A model generated the notes under the pieces. The model saw only the letters and a program-made list of their open reading frames with translations. It did no database searches and was not told the DNA's origin. A stretch of 64,000 bases of DNA, from contig NZ_MWLN01000191.1 of NCBI RefSeq assembly GCF_002198655.1, forward strand, positions 1 through 64,000. The letters are read 5' to 3'. Numbering within the stretch: position 1 is the stretch's first letter; the number at the start of each line of letters is the position of its first letter. The translations under genes were made by a program, and so were the position numbers. Source of the DNA: Kineosporia sp. A_224 (GTDB lineage: Bacteria > Actinomycetota > Actinomycetes > Actinomycetales > Kineosporiaceae). Below, one piece after another: positions 1 through 7,880 of the stretch.

Positions 1-987
1 CCGCAGGCCGAGGATGCTCGCCCCGAGGATCGACAGCCCGGTGACGAGCAGCGCGCCCGCCGCCCCGAGCTCACCGTCGGTGTAGTCGATGACGGCCTGC
101 GGGACGACGGTCGCGAGCGCGACGACACCGACGACCAGCACGCCGACGTGCCGGGTCCGGACGTAGGCGACCAGCCCCGCGACGGCCACGGCTGCGAGCA
201 CGAGGTAGCCGACCCAGGCCAGCCCCTCGGCGCTCGTGGCGATCTCGCCGCCGACGAAGGCGAGCGCGCCGCCGACGGTCAGCCCGAGTCCGGCCTCGGC
301 GAGCAGCCCGGCACCGGTGAGGGCGAGCCAGACGACGGCGACGGCGACGACGGCGAGCCCGGCCCAGAGGCCCTCGCGCTGCCAGGTGTCGGAGTACGTG
401 CTCGCGGCGATCGGTGCGGCGGCGGCCGCCGCGACCGCGGTGGCGACGTGGAGCAGCGGGGTGCGCAGCACGGCGTACCCGAGCGCCCCGACGACGGTGG
501 CGGCACCGAAGTACCAGACGGCCTGCCAGTCGCCGGTGCCGCGCGCCGCCACGGCGACGGCTCCGGCGAGCAGGGCGCCGCCGACGACGACGAGGGCGGC
601 CGCGAGCCGGCGGCGGGCGCCGGTGCCGCGCCGGTGCCGCACGGGCCAGCCACCGGGGGTCAGTGCGAGGACGGCGGCCGCCGCGGCGAGGAGCAGCAGC
701 GCCGGGACGCCGAGCAGGACGATCCGCTCGGACTGCCCGAGCTCGCCCCAGCGGGGGCCGGTGAGGACGATCGCGGCGGCGAGCACGAAGGCCCCGCCGA
801 CGTACCCGCCGATCTCGGCGACCAGCGTGGTCCAGCCGGGGCGGTCGGCGGACCGGGGGCCGGGGACGGCGCCGGGGACGCCGGTCGCCTGCGGCGTGAG
901 CTCGCGCGAGACCGCGCGGGCCTGTTCGTCCGTGAGGGTTCCGTCGGCGACGAGCCGACCGAGTGCCTGCTCGAGAGGGGTGCTCAT
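1..987 (-). CDS. DUF2157-like integral membrane protein (partial, C-terminus off window)
   Basis: The reading frame starts at ATG 987 on the minus strand and stays open to base 1, so at least 329 residues are present and the C-terminus lies outside the window. The soluble N-terminus begins MSTPLEQALGRLVADGTLT, a short helical head of the kind found in DUF2157 proteins. It is followed by many hydrophobic Ala/Val/Leu/Gly-rich segments, about ten predicted membrane helices from residue 55 onward. Function is unknown; assignment to DUF2157 rests on the head-plus-multispan layout and is tentative. The opposite strand also holds long open frames, but these are low-complexity Arg/Pro/Gly strings typical of GC-rich shadow frames. 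Confidence 0.6.
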   Translation of the reverse strand, partial: MSTPLEQALGRLVADGTLTDEQARAVSRELTPQATGVPGAVPGPRSADRPGWTTLVAEIGGYVGGAFVLAAAIVLTGPRWGELGQSERIVLLGVPALLLLAAAAAVLALTPGGWPVRHRRGTGARRRLAAALVVVGGALLAGAVAVAARGTGDWQAVWYFGAATVVGALGYAVLRTPLLHVATAVAAAAAAPIAASTYSDTWQREGLWAGLAVVAVAVVWLALTGAGLLAEAGLGLTVGGALAFVGGEIATSAEGLAWVGYLVLAAVAVAGLVAYVRTRHVGVLVVGVVALATVVPQAVIDYTDGELGAAGALLVTGLSILGASILGLR

Positions 988-1035
988 GGCGTCAACGTAC
1001 GCACGGCCGGGGCCGGGGAGCCTGAGTAGGGCGGC

Positions 1036-1653
1036 TCAGCTCCCGGTCCGCGCGTGTCGGCCCGGCACGACGGCCCCGAGGGCCGCGTCGACGTGCCGTT
1101 CGACCCCGGGCCACGGGTACGCCGGCTTGGACAGACGCAGCGAGACGACGCCGTGCAGCGCGGTCCACACCCCGAGGGCCGCGGCGGCCGGGTCCTCCGG
1201 GGGCGGGTCGAGGTCGACGAGCAGTGCGGCGAGGTCCCCGAGCAGGTCGCTGCCGGCGGTGAGCGCACGTTCGTCCTCGGCGCTCAGCTGGCGCAGCGCC
1301 CGGCCCTCGAACACGACGGTGTACGGGCCCGGGTTCTCCAGCCCCCAGCGGACGTAGGCCCGGGCGAGCGAGCGCAGCCGGTCGGGCGCCGGGCGGGACG
1401 TCGTCCGCGAGGCGCTGCGGTGCAACGCCGCCGCGAGGTCGGCGACGTGCCGGCGGACGAGCTCGACGGCGAGCTCGTCGAGGTCCGCGAAGTGGGCGTA
1501 CACGCTCGGGGCCGAGACCCCGGCCTCCCGGGCGACGCCGCGCAGGGTGAGCTCGGCGTCCCGGCCGCCCGCGACGAGGAGCCGGCTCGCGGCGTCCAGG
1601 AGCTCGCCCCGCAGCCGCGACCCCTGGCCCCGCGGGTTCGCCGTCCGCGCCAT
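1036..1653 (-). CDS. TetR/AcrR-family transcriptional regulator
   Basis: This 205-residue protein has an N-terminal helix-turn-helix (about residues 20-65; core LRGVAREAGVSAPSVYAHF), the classic TetR signature. A helical C-terminal ligand domain of the TetR_C_33 type follows. The ATG at 1653 is preceded by GGAGGG. It is transcribed divergently from the SDR gene at 1794, across a 140-bp gap containing an imperfect inverted repeat (1720-1760). The simplest reading is that it represses itself and the SDR gene. The ligand is not predictable. Confidence 0.85.
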   Translation of the reverse strand: MARTANPRGQGSRLRGELLDAASRLLVAGGRDAELTLRGVAREAGVSAPSVYAHFADLDELAVELVRRHVADLAAALHRSASRTTSRPAPDRLRSLARAYVRWGLENPGPYTVVFEGRALRQLSAEDERALTAGSDLLGDLAALLVDLDPPPEDPAAAALGVWTALHGVVSLRLSKPAYPWPGVERHVDAALGAVVPGRHARTGS

Positions 1654-1719
1654 GCGCCCTCCGTCGGTGCAGCGTGCTCCGGTCCGGCACGCCGTCCCGG
1701 ACCCGGGTTGACCTGAAGA

Positions 1720-1760
1720 CTAACACTCGTTAACTTGTCATATCGCTTAACAGTCGTTAG
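1720..1760. promoter_or_regulatory. Candidate TetR operator between divergent tetR and SDR genes
   Basis: CTAACACTCGTTAA (1720-1733) and TTAACAGTCGTTAG (1747-1760) form an imperfect inverted repeat: CTAAC pairs with GTTAG and TTAA with TTAA. It is AT-rich against a GC-rich background and sits just upstream of the SDR start. Assignment to the adjacent TetR protein is inferred from position. Confidence 0.45.
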
Positions 1761-1793
1761 TTGACGGGCCGGGTGCCCGACGGAGGTCTCGAG

Positions 1794-2624
1794 ATGGCAG
1801 CGAACGACCCGGTGCTCGTCACCGGCTGCAGCAGCGGGATCGGCCTGGCCACCACGCAGCGGCTCCTGGCGGCGGGGCACACCGTCTACGCCACGGCACG
1901 CAGGCCCGAGACGCTCGACGGTCTGGCCCGGGCCGGCGCCCGGGTGCTCGCGCTGGACGTCACCGACGAGGCGTCGATGCGGACGGCGGTCGAGGCGGTC
2001 GAGCACGAGCACGGCGCCGTGGGGGCCCTGGTGAACAACGCCGGGTACGGCGTCTACGGCCCGGTCGAGGAGGTCGACCTGGACGACGTCCGCGCCGAGT
2101 TCGAGACGAACGTCTTCGGTCTCGGGCGGATGTGCCAGCTCGTCCTGCCGGGCATGCGGCGCGCGGGCCGCGGCCGGATCGTCAACATCTCCTCCATGGG
2201 CGGGCGGCTCGTCTTCCCGACCGGCGGCTGGTACCACGCGAGCAAGTACGCGGTGGAGGCCCTGAGCGACGCGCTGCGCCTGGAGGTCAAGCCGTTCGGG
2301 GTCGACGTCGTCGTCGTCGAGCCGGGGCTCATCCGCACCGAGTTCGGCACCACGGCCTCCCACGGCCTGACCGCCGGCGACGAGGGCTCCGCGTACGGGG
2401 GGCTGCGCTCCTACGCCGACGAGCTCATGGCGAACGCGTACCGGTCGCGGGCCGCGGCCGAGCCGGGCGTCGTCGCGGACACCATCGTGAAGGCGGTGCA
2501 GGCCCGGCGTCCGCGGACCCGGTACGTCGTCACGGCGGCCGCGAAGCTCCAGGTGCAGACCCGGCGGCTCGCCGGGGACCGGGTCTGGGACATGGCGATG
2601 CGCCAGGCGTACCGGCTGCGCTGA
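1794..2624 (+). CDS. Short-chain dehydrogenase/reductase (SDR)
   Basis: This 276-residue classical SDR has a cofactor-binding VTGCSSGIGLAT near residue 8, the NNAG motif in LVNNAGYG, a catalytic serine in ISSMGG, and the YHASK catalytic Tyr/Lys pair. The ATG at 1794 is chosen over an upstream TTG at 1761 because GGAGG (1782-1786) is spaced 7 bp from it. It acts in the cytosol as an NAD(P)-dependent oxidoreductase on an unknown substrate. Its end touches the stop of the convergent MarR gene, leaving no room for a terminator. Confidence 0.85.
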   Translation: MAANDPVLVTGCSSGIGLATTQRLLAAGHTVYATARRPETLDGLARAGARVLALDVTDEASMRTAVEAVEHEHGAVGALVNNAGYGVYGPVEEVDLDDVRAEFETNVFGLGRMCQLVLPGMRRAGRGRIVNISSMGGRLVFPTGGWYHASKYAVEALSDALRLEVKPFGVDVVVVEPGLIRTEFGTTASHGLTAGDEGSAYGGLRSYADELMANAYRSRAAAEPGVVADTIVKAVQARRPRTRYVVTAAAKLQVQTRRLAGDRVWDMAMRQAYRLR

Positions 2625-3158
2625 CTACGCCTCGTCGCCGCACCCGCGGGCCTGGCCGGGCGGACGGCGCCCCGGCCGCCCCGCGCAGCTCTCGCCGTCC
2701 CGGGCGTCGATCCGGTCGAGGACGACCCGGCAGGCGGCACCGAGCGCCTCGAGCTGCTCCGGGGCCAGGGCGTCGACGACGAGGTCACGGACCCGCTCGA
2801 CGTGCCCGGGGGCGGAGGCGACGATCTTCGCGACGCCGTCGTCGGTGAGCCAGGCCATCGTCGAGCGACCGTCCTCGGCGCTCGGCCGGCGCAGCACCCA
2901 GCCCTTGCGCTCCAGCCGGGAGACGACGTGCGACAGCCGGGACAGCGACCCGTTCGACATCGCCGCGAGCTCGCTCATCCGCACCTCGCGGCCGGGCGAC
3001 TCCGACAGGTGCGCGAGCACGAAGTACTCGAACTGGGAGAGGTCGGCGTCGCGCTGGAGCTGGCTCTCCAGGGCCGCGGGCAGCCGGATCATGAGCGCCG
3101 CGAGGTCGAGCCACGACGCGAGCTGGTCGGGGCTCAGCCACCGGGCGTCGTCCGTCAT
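2625..3158 (-). CDS. MarR-family transcriptional regulator
   Basis: The protein has about 177 residues, with a central winged helix. The core reads QFEYFVLAHLSESPGREVRM, then the recognition region ELAAMSNGSLSRLSHVVSRL, then wing residues RRPSAEDGRST; the D-R pair is typical of MarR proteins. ATG 3158 is used; an in-frame GTG at 3179 would add seven residues and neither has a strong ribosome site. It is divergent from the DoxX-like gene at 3275, and the intervening AT-rich repeats at 3180-3226 are plausible operators. Its ligand is unknown. Confidence 0.85.
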   Translation of the reverse strand: MTDDARWLSPDQLASWLDLAALMIRLPAALESQLQRDADLSQFEYFVLAHLSESPGREVRMSELAAMSNGSLSRLSHVVSRLERKGWVLRRPSAEDGRSTMAWLTDDGVAKIVASAPGHVERVRDLVVDALAPEQLEALGAACRVVLDRIDARDGESCAGRPGRRPPGQARGCGDEA

Positions 3159-3179
3159 GGCGTCATCGTACCCGATCAC

Positions 3180-3226
3180 TTGACGCTTAAACTGTTCGTC
3201 ACTAGCGTTAGTTGAACAGTCAAGTC
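3180..3226. promoter_or_regulatory. Candidate MarR operator / divergent promoter region
   Basis: This AT-rich patch lies between the divergent marR and doxX-like genes. GAACAGTCAAG near its right end mirrors the CTTGAC and CTGTTC elements near its left end, giving interrupted dyad symmetry. The binding protein is inferred to be the adjacent MarR from position only. Confidence 0.35.
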
Positions 3227-3274
3227 CACCCTCCCCGCCGCATCGCGCGGCACCGTCCCCCTGGAGCCTCCCCC

Positions 3275-3637
3275 ATGAACATCGCCCTGTGGGTCGTCGC
3301 AGGCCTGCTCGCCCTCCTCTTCGCCGGCGCCGGCTTCATGAAGGCCACGACACCGAAGGCGAAGCTGCAGGAGAACCCGAACATGGCCTGGACCGAGGAC
3401 TTCTCCCCCGGGCTCATCAAGACGATCGGCGTGCTCGAGATCCTCGGCGCGATCGGCCTCATCCTGCCGTGGGCGCTCGACATCGCCCCGGTCCTCACGC
3501 CGCTCGCGGCCACCGGCCTGGCGATCACCATGGTCGGCGCGATCATCACCCACGGGCGCCGCAAGGAGACCCAGGCGATCGGGATGAACGTCGTCCTGCT
3601 CGCGCTCTGCGTGTTCGTGGCGGTCGGCCGCTTCTGA
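3275..3637 (+). CDS. DoxX-like small membrane protein
   Basis: This 120-residue protein has four predicted membrane helices, beginning MNIALWVVAGLLALLFAGAG. A polar loop with FMKATTPKAKL follows, then GVLEILGAIGLILP; the glutamate in that helix is typical of the DoxX/DoxD superfamily. The ATG at 3275 is preceded by GGAG. DoxX-like proteins are associated with quinone or thiol redox in membranes, but the exact role here is unknown. The divergent MarR gene probably controls it. A strong hairpin follows its stop. Confidence 0.75.
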   Translation: MNIALWVVAGLLALLFAGAGFMKATTPKAKLQENPNMAWTEDFSPGLIKTIGVLEILGAIGLILPWALDIAPVLTPLAATGLAITMVGAIITHGRRKETQAIGMNVVLLALCVFVAVGRF

Positions 3638-3655
3638 GACCGCACCCGGTCCGCA

Positions 3656-3693
3656 CGCAGGGGCCGCCACCGATCCCGGTGGCGGCCCCTGCG
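3656..3693. terminator. Bidirectional hairpin terminator
   Basis: A perfect 17-bp stem (3656-3672 with 3677-3693) closes a 4-nt loop. It sits between the convergent DoxX-like and metallopeptidase genes. There is no long U-tract, so efficiency is uncertain, but the stem is far longer than expected by chance. Confidence 0.75.
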
Positions 3694-3700
3694 TCGTCCG

Positions 3701-4051
3701 TCAGTCCCAGCCCAGCTCGTGCAGGCGGTCGTCGTCGATGCCGAAGTGGTGCGCGATCTCGTGGACCACGGTCACCTGCACCTCCTCGACGACCTCGTCC
3801 CGCGAGTCGCACATCTCGAGGGTCGGGTTCCGGAAGATCGTGATCCGGTCCGGCAGCGAGCCGGCCCAACCGTCGCCGCGCTCGGTGAGCGGGGTGCCCT
3901 CGTAGAGCCCGAGCAGCTCGGGGTCGTCCTCGGGGGCGTCGTCCTCGACGAGGATCACGACGTTGTCCATGAGCCGGGAGAGCTCGGGAGGGACGCCGTC
4001 CAGGGCGTCGGCGACGGCGTCCTCGAACTCCTGGCGGGACATCTCGACCAC
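3701..4051 (-). CDS. Zincin-like metallopeptidase family protein
   Basis: This protein of about 116 residues carries the metal-binding VVHEIAHHFGIDDDRLHELGWD at its C-terminus (HExxH plus a distal conserved acid). This is the layout of the small actinobacterial 'metallopeptidase family protein' (Zincin_1). It is probably cytosolic, as no signal peptide is seen, and its substrate is unknown. A GTG start at 4051 gives MVEMSRQEF; an ATG at 4042 is the alternative. It lies downstream of the aldo/keto reductase on the same strand, with a 29-bp gap. Confidence 0.8.
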   Translation of the reverse strand: MVEMSRQEFEDAVADALDGVPPELSRLMDNVVILVEDDAPEDDPELLGLYEGTPLTERGDGWAGSLPDRITIFRNPTLEMCDSRDEVVEEVQVTVVHEIAHHFGIDDDRLHELGWD

Positions 4052-4080
4052 GGGGACAGTGTGACCCGCGGGCCGACCGC

Positions 4081-4947
4081 TCAGGCCCCCGCGCCGTCCA
4101 GCAGCGCGAGCTCCTCGGCCGTCAGGGTGACGTCCACGGCCTTCGCCGAGTCGAGGATCGTCTTCGGCCGGGACGCCCCGGGGATCGGGACGACGACCTC
4201 GGACTTCGCGAGCTCCCAGGCGAGGCAGACCTGCTGCGGGCTGATCCCGCGGCCGTCCGCGATCTCCTGGAACGCCTTGAACGTCGACCCCAGGCCCGCG
4301 GCCCGGGAGATGCCGCCGAGCGGGCTCCACGGGAGGAACGCGATGCCGAGGTCGTCGCACAGCTCGAGCTCGGGCTCGCTGGACCGGAAGGCCGGCGAGA
4401 ACTGGTTCTGCACGCTCACGAGGCGGCCGCCGAGGATGTCCCGCGCCTGCATGATCTGGTCCGGGCTCGCGTTCGAGATGCCCGCCATCCGGATCTTGCC
4501 GGCGTCCAGCAGGTCCCGGACGGCCCCCACGGACTCGGCGTAGTCGACCGTCGGGTCCGGCCGGTGGAACTGGTAGAGCCCGATGGCCTCGACCCCGAGC
4601 CGCTTGAGCGAGGCCTCGCAGGCCTCCTTGAGGTGGGCGGCCGAGCCGTCGAGCGTCCACGACCCGTCCCCGGGCCGCAGGTGGCCGCCCTTCGTCGCCA
4701 CGAGCACACCCGACGTGTCCCCGGAGTACGTCGAGAGCGCCTCCGCGACGAGCGACTCGTTGTGCCCGACCTCGTCCGCGAACTGGTGGTAGGCGTCGGC
4801 GGTGTCGATGAGCGTGATGCCCGCGTCGAGCGCCGCGTGGATCGTCGCGACCGACCGCGCCCGGTCGGGCCGGCCCTCGATCGACATCGGCATCCCGCCG
4901 AGCCCGATCGCCGAGACCTCGACGTCGCCGATCATGCGGGTGCGCAC
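4081..4947 (-). CDS. Aldo/keto reductase
   Basis: This 288-residue (beta/alpha)8 NADPH-dependent oxidoreductase shows the family tetrad: Asp in LIDTADAYHQF, the following Tyr, Lys in LVATKGG and His in YQFHRPD. The C-terminal VPIPGASRPKTI cofactor loop is also present. The GTG at 4947 is preceded by AAGGAG. The substrate is not predictable. It appears to head a two-gene unit with the metallopeptidase. Confidence 0.88.
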   Translation of the reverse strand: MRTRMIGDVEVSAIGLGGMPMSIEGRPDRARSVATIHAALDAGITLIDTADAYHQFADEVGHNESLVAEALSTYSGDTSGVLVATKGGHLRPGDGSWTLDGSAAHLKEACEASLKRLGVEAIGLYQFHRPDPTVDYAESVGAVRDLLDAGKIRMAGISNASPDQIMQARDILGGRLVSVQNQFSPAFRSSEPELELCDDLGIAFLPWSPLGGISRAAGLGSTFKAFQEIADGRGISPQQVCLAWELAKSEVVVPIPGASRPKTILDSAKAVDVTLTAEELALLDGAGA

Positions 4948-5084
4948 AGTGGTGTCTCCTTCTCGTCGTCCGGACCGCCTGCAGCATCCTCCCCCGGGGC
5001 CCCTCGGGCAGCACGTCCGGTCGGCCCCCGGACATCGTCCCGAGCGGCCCGCGAGGCCCCGCTGAGCACCGCCGGGTATCCATT

Positions 5085-5114
5085 TTGGAGGTGGGGGCTG
5101 GTTACCCCTATGCT
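5085..5114 (+). promoter_or_regulatory. Candidate sigma-70-type promoter for the tRNA cluster
   Basis: TTGGAG (5085-5090) and TATGCT (5109-5114) are separated by 18 bp and lie about 50 bp upstream of tRNA-Glu. They are the best -35/-10 pair in the 220-bp gap before the tRNA genes. Confidence 0.4.
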
Positions 5115-5166
5115 TACCGAGTCCTCGACGGGTCCTGGACGTCTGGGGTTACGTCGCGGAAGCGAC

Positions 5167-5239
5167 GCCCTCATCGTCTAGCGGCCTAGGACTCCGCCCT
5201 TTCAAGGCGGCAGCACGGGTTCGAATCCCGTTGGGGGCA
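5167..5239 (+). tRNA. tRNA-Glu (UUC)
   Basis: The acceptor arm GCCCTCA pairs with TGGGGGC, with one wobble. The anticodon stem CCGCC/GGCGG encloses loop CTTTCAA with anticodon TTC. The T-arm carries GGTTCGAATCC. CCA is not encoded. It is the first of three tandem tRNA genes. Confidence 0.95.
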
Positions 5240-5269
5240 CGGCACGTAGCAAGGCCTTGGCACCATCAA

Positions 5270-5343
5270 GGCCCCGTAGCGCAGTTGGTTAGCGCGCCGC
5301 CCTGTCACGGCGGAGGTCGCGGGTTCGAGTCCCGTCGGGGTCG
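5270..5343 (+). tRNA. tRNA-Asp (GUC)
   Basis: Acceptor GGCCCCG pairs with CGGGGTC. The anticodon stem CCGCC/GGCGG encloses loop CTGTCAC with anticodon GTC. The T-loop is GGTTCGAGTCC. It is second in the tandem cluster. Confidence 0.95.
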
Positions 5344-5367
5344 CTGAGCGGAGAGATCTGCTCGTTC

Positions 5368-5441
5368 GGCCAGGTAGCTCAGTTGGTACGAGCGTCCGAC
5401 TGAAAATCGGAAGGTCGGCGGTTCGACCCCGCCCCTGGCCA
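5368..5441 (+). tRNA. tRNA-Phe (GAA), island integration target
   Basis: Acceptor GGCCAGG pairs with CCTGGCC. The anticodon stem TCCGA/TCGGA encloses loop CTGAAAA with anticodon GAA. This is the only complete tRNA-Phe in the window. Its 3' part from 5400 onward recurs at 8792-8834 and 18773-18815, so this gene is the apparent attachment site for tandem islands. Confidence 0.95.
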
Positions 5442-5442
5442 C
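5400..5442 (+). repeat. attL-like copy of the 43-bp tRNA-Phe direct repeat
   Basis: This stretch, from the anticodon loop through the 3' end of tRNA-Phe plus one base, matches 18773-18815 exactly. It matches 8792-8834 with one mismatch. It would be the left attachment site of a tandem island array. Confidence 0.85.
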
Positions 5443-5449
5443 AACCCCC

Positions 5450-5482
5450 GAAACCCCTGCTGAGCAGGGGTTTCTTCATTTT
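5450..5482 (+). terminator. Rho-independent terminator of the tRNA cluster
   Basis: GAAACCCCTGC (5450-5460) pairs with GCAGGGGTTTC (5464-5474) across a TGA loop, followed by a T-rich run. It lies 8 nt after tRNA-Phe. Confidence 0.85.
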
Positions 5483-6014
5483 GGCGCCCGGTCGCAGACC
5501 CGCGAAAGTGTCCGCGGAATGTCCGCGCCGAACGCCGCTTCCTCCCTCATCTGGGCCGTTGACCTGCGGCTTTGGCCGCCAGTCCGCCCGATCAGCAGCC
5601 GATTCTCGGCACGACCACGAGCCACGTCCCGACGCGTGCCAGTTCGTCCCGGCTCGGCCGGCCACGCGGCGTCTCGAACGGCCTCGTCCGCGGACACTCC
5701 GCTGGCACAGGCCGACGACGACCCGGCCGGCCGCCACGGACGAAATCCTTCCGACCCGGAAGGGGAAGGTCGGTGCGCTCTCGTGAGGGCAGGACATCGA
5801 TAGTGCCGACGAATGCCGATCCGTCCGGGGCAGAAGGCTGGCGTCCGCGGACACACCGTGATGCAGGCATCCCATGATGGCGACGTACCGCTCTACCGAC
5901 GCTGCGTGCGTCCGGGGCGATGCCGGACATGAGGGTCAGCCAGGTATTGCTCCAACCACCCTCACACTGCCTCGTGACTGTGCCGTTGGGCTGTGCACCG
6001 AGCGGCAGCGTCGT
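5483..6014. other. Gene-free left end of island 1 with repeated TCCGCGGA boxes
   Basis: No convincing gene is visible in this 530-bp stretch. It contains three copies of a GTCCGCGGAcac-type box at 5508-5518, 5686-5697 and 5843-5854. Their position beside the tRNA attachment site fits arm-type protein-binding sites of a lost recombination module; that role is inference. Confidence 0.5.
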
Positions 6015-7253
6015 CTAGTCGGTTCGACCGAGAACAGAAGCCATGCGAGCCTCGGCCTCGTCGATGGCGGTGATCTGGGCGATGATCTCGCCGGGTGACT
6101 TCTCGCCGACCTGCTTTTGCAGGAGGGGGGTGTGGTCCAGGACGAGGTCGCGGAGCGGGCGCAGCGGCGCTGGGGCGTGGTGGAACACCTTGCCGAGCAC
6201 CCAGGCGGCCTGGACCTGGGCGGCGGTGTGCGGCTTGCGCGGCGTCTCGAACGCGTCGAGCGCCGCACGGACGGCGGCGTGGTCGCTCAGGTCGACGCCG
6301 GCGAGCCGGCGTCCGAGGAAGAAGCCGTCCTCGGTGGCCATGCCTGCCCCGTAGGCGGCGTACGGGCTGGTGGGGTGCGCGGCGTCCCCGACGAGCGTCG
6401 CACGGCCCTTGGACCACTGCGGCAGGGCGGGTCGGTCACGCAGCACCCAGCGCTGGACGTGGCCGGGTTCGGTCGCGGCGATCAGCTGCGGCAGCGGCGC
6501 GGCGAACCCGGCGCCCATGCCGGTCGCGGTGGCGTGCAGGTCGCCGCTGAAGTCCGGGGACGCGTCGTGGGCGCCGAGCACCCACCACTGGTAGCCGTGC
6601 CGGCCCTTGCTGCGGATGGAGGTCCAGCTGCCCTGGACGGTGCGGCTGTGGGAGACGATGCACAGCCCCCGCTCGGCCTCCGGGACGTCGTCGAAGGTGT
6701 ACCCGCCGAAGATGTGCAGGTTGTGCTCGCGCTTGGGGGCGTCTCCCCACAGGGTGCGCCGGACCAGGGAGTCGATGCCGTCGGCGCCGACGAGGACGTC
6801 GACCTCGAGGGTCTCGCCGTCCGCCAGGTGCAGTCTCACGCCGGTCTCGTCCTGGTCGACCCGTTCGACCGTGCGGTTGACCTGCAGGACGCCCGGCGGC
6901 AGCGCCGCGAGCATCCGCTCGTACAGGTCCGGCCGGAGCAGCCCGATGAACCCGCCGCCGTACGCGTCGACGATCTCCTGCGGCAGGTTGACCCTCACCC
7001 TGGTCCGCCCGGCTGCGGTCCGGAACTCCGAGTAGCAGGGGGCGCCGAGGTCGGTGGTGTCGACGCCCAGCAGGCCGAGCGCCTTGATGGGTGGCGGCCA
7101 CAGGTTGAGGATGTTGCCCGCGGGCCGGGCCTGCGGGTAGCGCTCGAGCAGGACGACGTCGTGGCCGGCCTGGTGCACCGACAACGCGGACGCCATGCCG
7201 GCCGGGCCGGCGCCGATCACGGCGACGCGGCCACGCTTGGGGGTGGGACTCAC
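6015..7253 (-). CDS. FAD-dependent aromatic-type monooxygenase
   Basis: This 412-residue protein belongs to the p-hydroxybenzoate-hydroxylase-like flavoprotein monooxygenases. An N-terminal Rossmann motif VIGAGPAGMASAL (about residue 11) binds FAD. The DG motif is seen in VLVGADGIDSLVRR (about residue 155), and the ribityl-binding GD motif in LVGDAAHPTSPYAAYGAGM (about residue 290). The family hydroxylates aromatic, polyketide or antibiotic substrates with NAD(P)H and O2; the substrate here is unknown. An ABM-domain monooxygenase lies 146 bp upstream on the same strand, with a divergent TetR beyond, suggesting an inducible detoxification or catabolic set. It is inside island 1. Confidence 0.85.
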   Translation of the reverse strand: MSPTPKRGRVAVIGAGPAGMASALSVHQAGHDVVLLERYPQARPAGNILNLWPPPIKALGLLGVDTTDLGAPCYSEFRTAAGRTRVRVNLPQEIVDAYGGGFIGLLRPDLYERMLAALPPGVLQVNRTVERVDQDETGVRLHLADGETLEVDVLVGADGIDSLVRRTLWGDAPKREHNLHIFGGYTFDDVPEAERGLCIVSHSRTVQGSWTSIRSKGRHGYQWWVLGAHDASPDFSGDLHATATGMGAGFAAPLPQLIAATEPGHVQRWVLRDRPALPQWSKGRATLVGDAAHPTSPYAAYGAGMATEDGFFLGRRLAGVDLSDHAAVRAALDAFETPRKPHTAAQVQAAWVLGKVFHHAPAPLRPLRDLVLDHTPLLQKQVGEKSPGEIIAQITAIDEAEARMASVLGRTD

Positions 7254-7399
7254 GGAGGCCTCCTCGTTGAGGGACGGACGGGACGTTCGCGCGCAGGACT
7301 CCCGCCGGAACGGGTGGCGCGAGAGCCGCGGCGGCGATGGACCGGACCGGGCGGACGACGACCGGCGGGATCAGTAGGGATCCATCGGGTCTTCGGGGA

Positions 7400-7696
7400 T
7401 CAGCTGGGATCGGGCACGTGATGGAACGCCATCCGGGGCGTGCCGTCGAGCAGGTCCCCGACCCGGGCGATGAACTGCTGGGTGTGCGGGTGTGACATGT
7501 GCGCGTCCAGGGCCACCTGGTCGCGCCAGGTCTCGATGCTGACGATCGTGTCGGCGTCGTCCAGGGCGGCGTAGAAGCCGTACGACAGGCAGCCGTCGTC
7601 ACCGCGCGTCGCGGCGGCGATGTCGGCCGCTGCGGCCACCAGGTCCTCCCGGCGGCCTGGAAGGGCACGGGCGGTGCCGAGGACGATGAGCACCAT
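7400..7696 (-). CDS. Antibiotic-biosynthesis-monooxygenase (ABM) domain protein
   Basis: This 98-residue ferredoxin-like protein begins MVLIVLGTARALPGRRED. The core YGFYAALDDADTIVSIETW followed by DAHMSHPH is typical of ABM/YgiN-type quinol or anthrone monooxygenases, which work without cofactor. The ATG at 7696 is chosen because GAGGAG lies 3 bp upstream of it. It precedes the FAD monooxygenase and is divergent from the TetR gene. The two oxygenases may act in sequence on one aromatic substrate; this is inferred from adjacency. Confidence 0.8.
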   Translation of the reverse strand: MVLIVLGTARALPGRREDLVAAAADIAAATRGDDGCLSYGFYAALDDADTIVSIETWRDQVALDAHMSHPHTQQFIARVGDLLDGTPRMAFHHVPDPS

Positions 7697-7880
7697 TTCT
7701 CCTCTGGAGTGGCCAGTCATCGAACCGTAGCGTGCGCTACGGTTCAGAGGGAGGGTGCGGTGTGACCCACGCCGCTGTCAACCCCCAGCACCGATTCGAG
7801 GGGACTCCTCGGGCACGTCCGGACCCTGGTGCCCGCGGACGACGTTCCAGCCGTGGCCGGGCATCGAGGAGGATGAGGAC

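Noticed and set aside
148-1357. Long plus-strand open frames over the left-edge membrane protein and TetR genes
   Set aside because: Pro/Arg/Gly-rich shadow translations. The minus strand gives a coherent membrane protein and a TetR.
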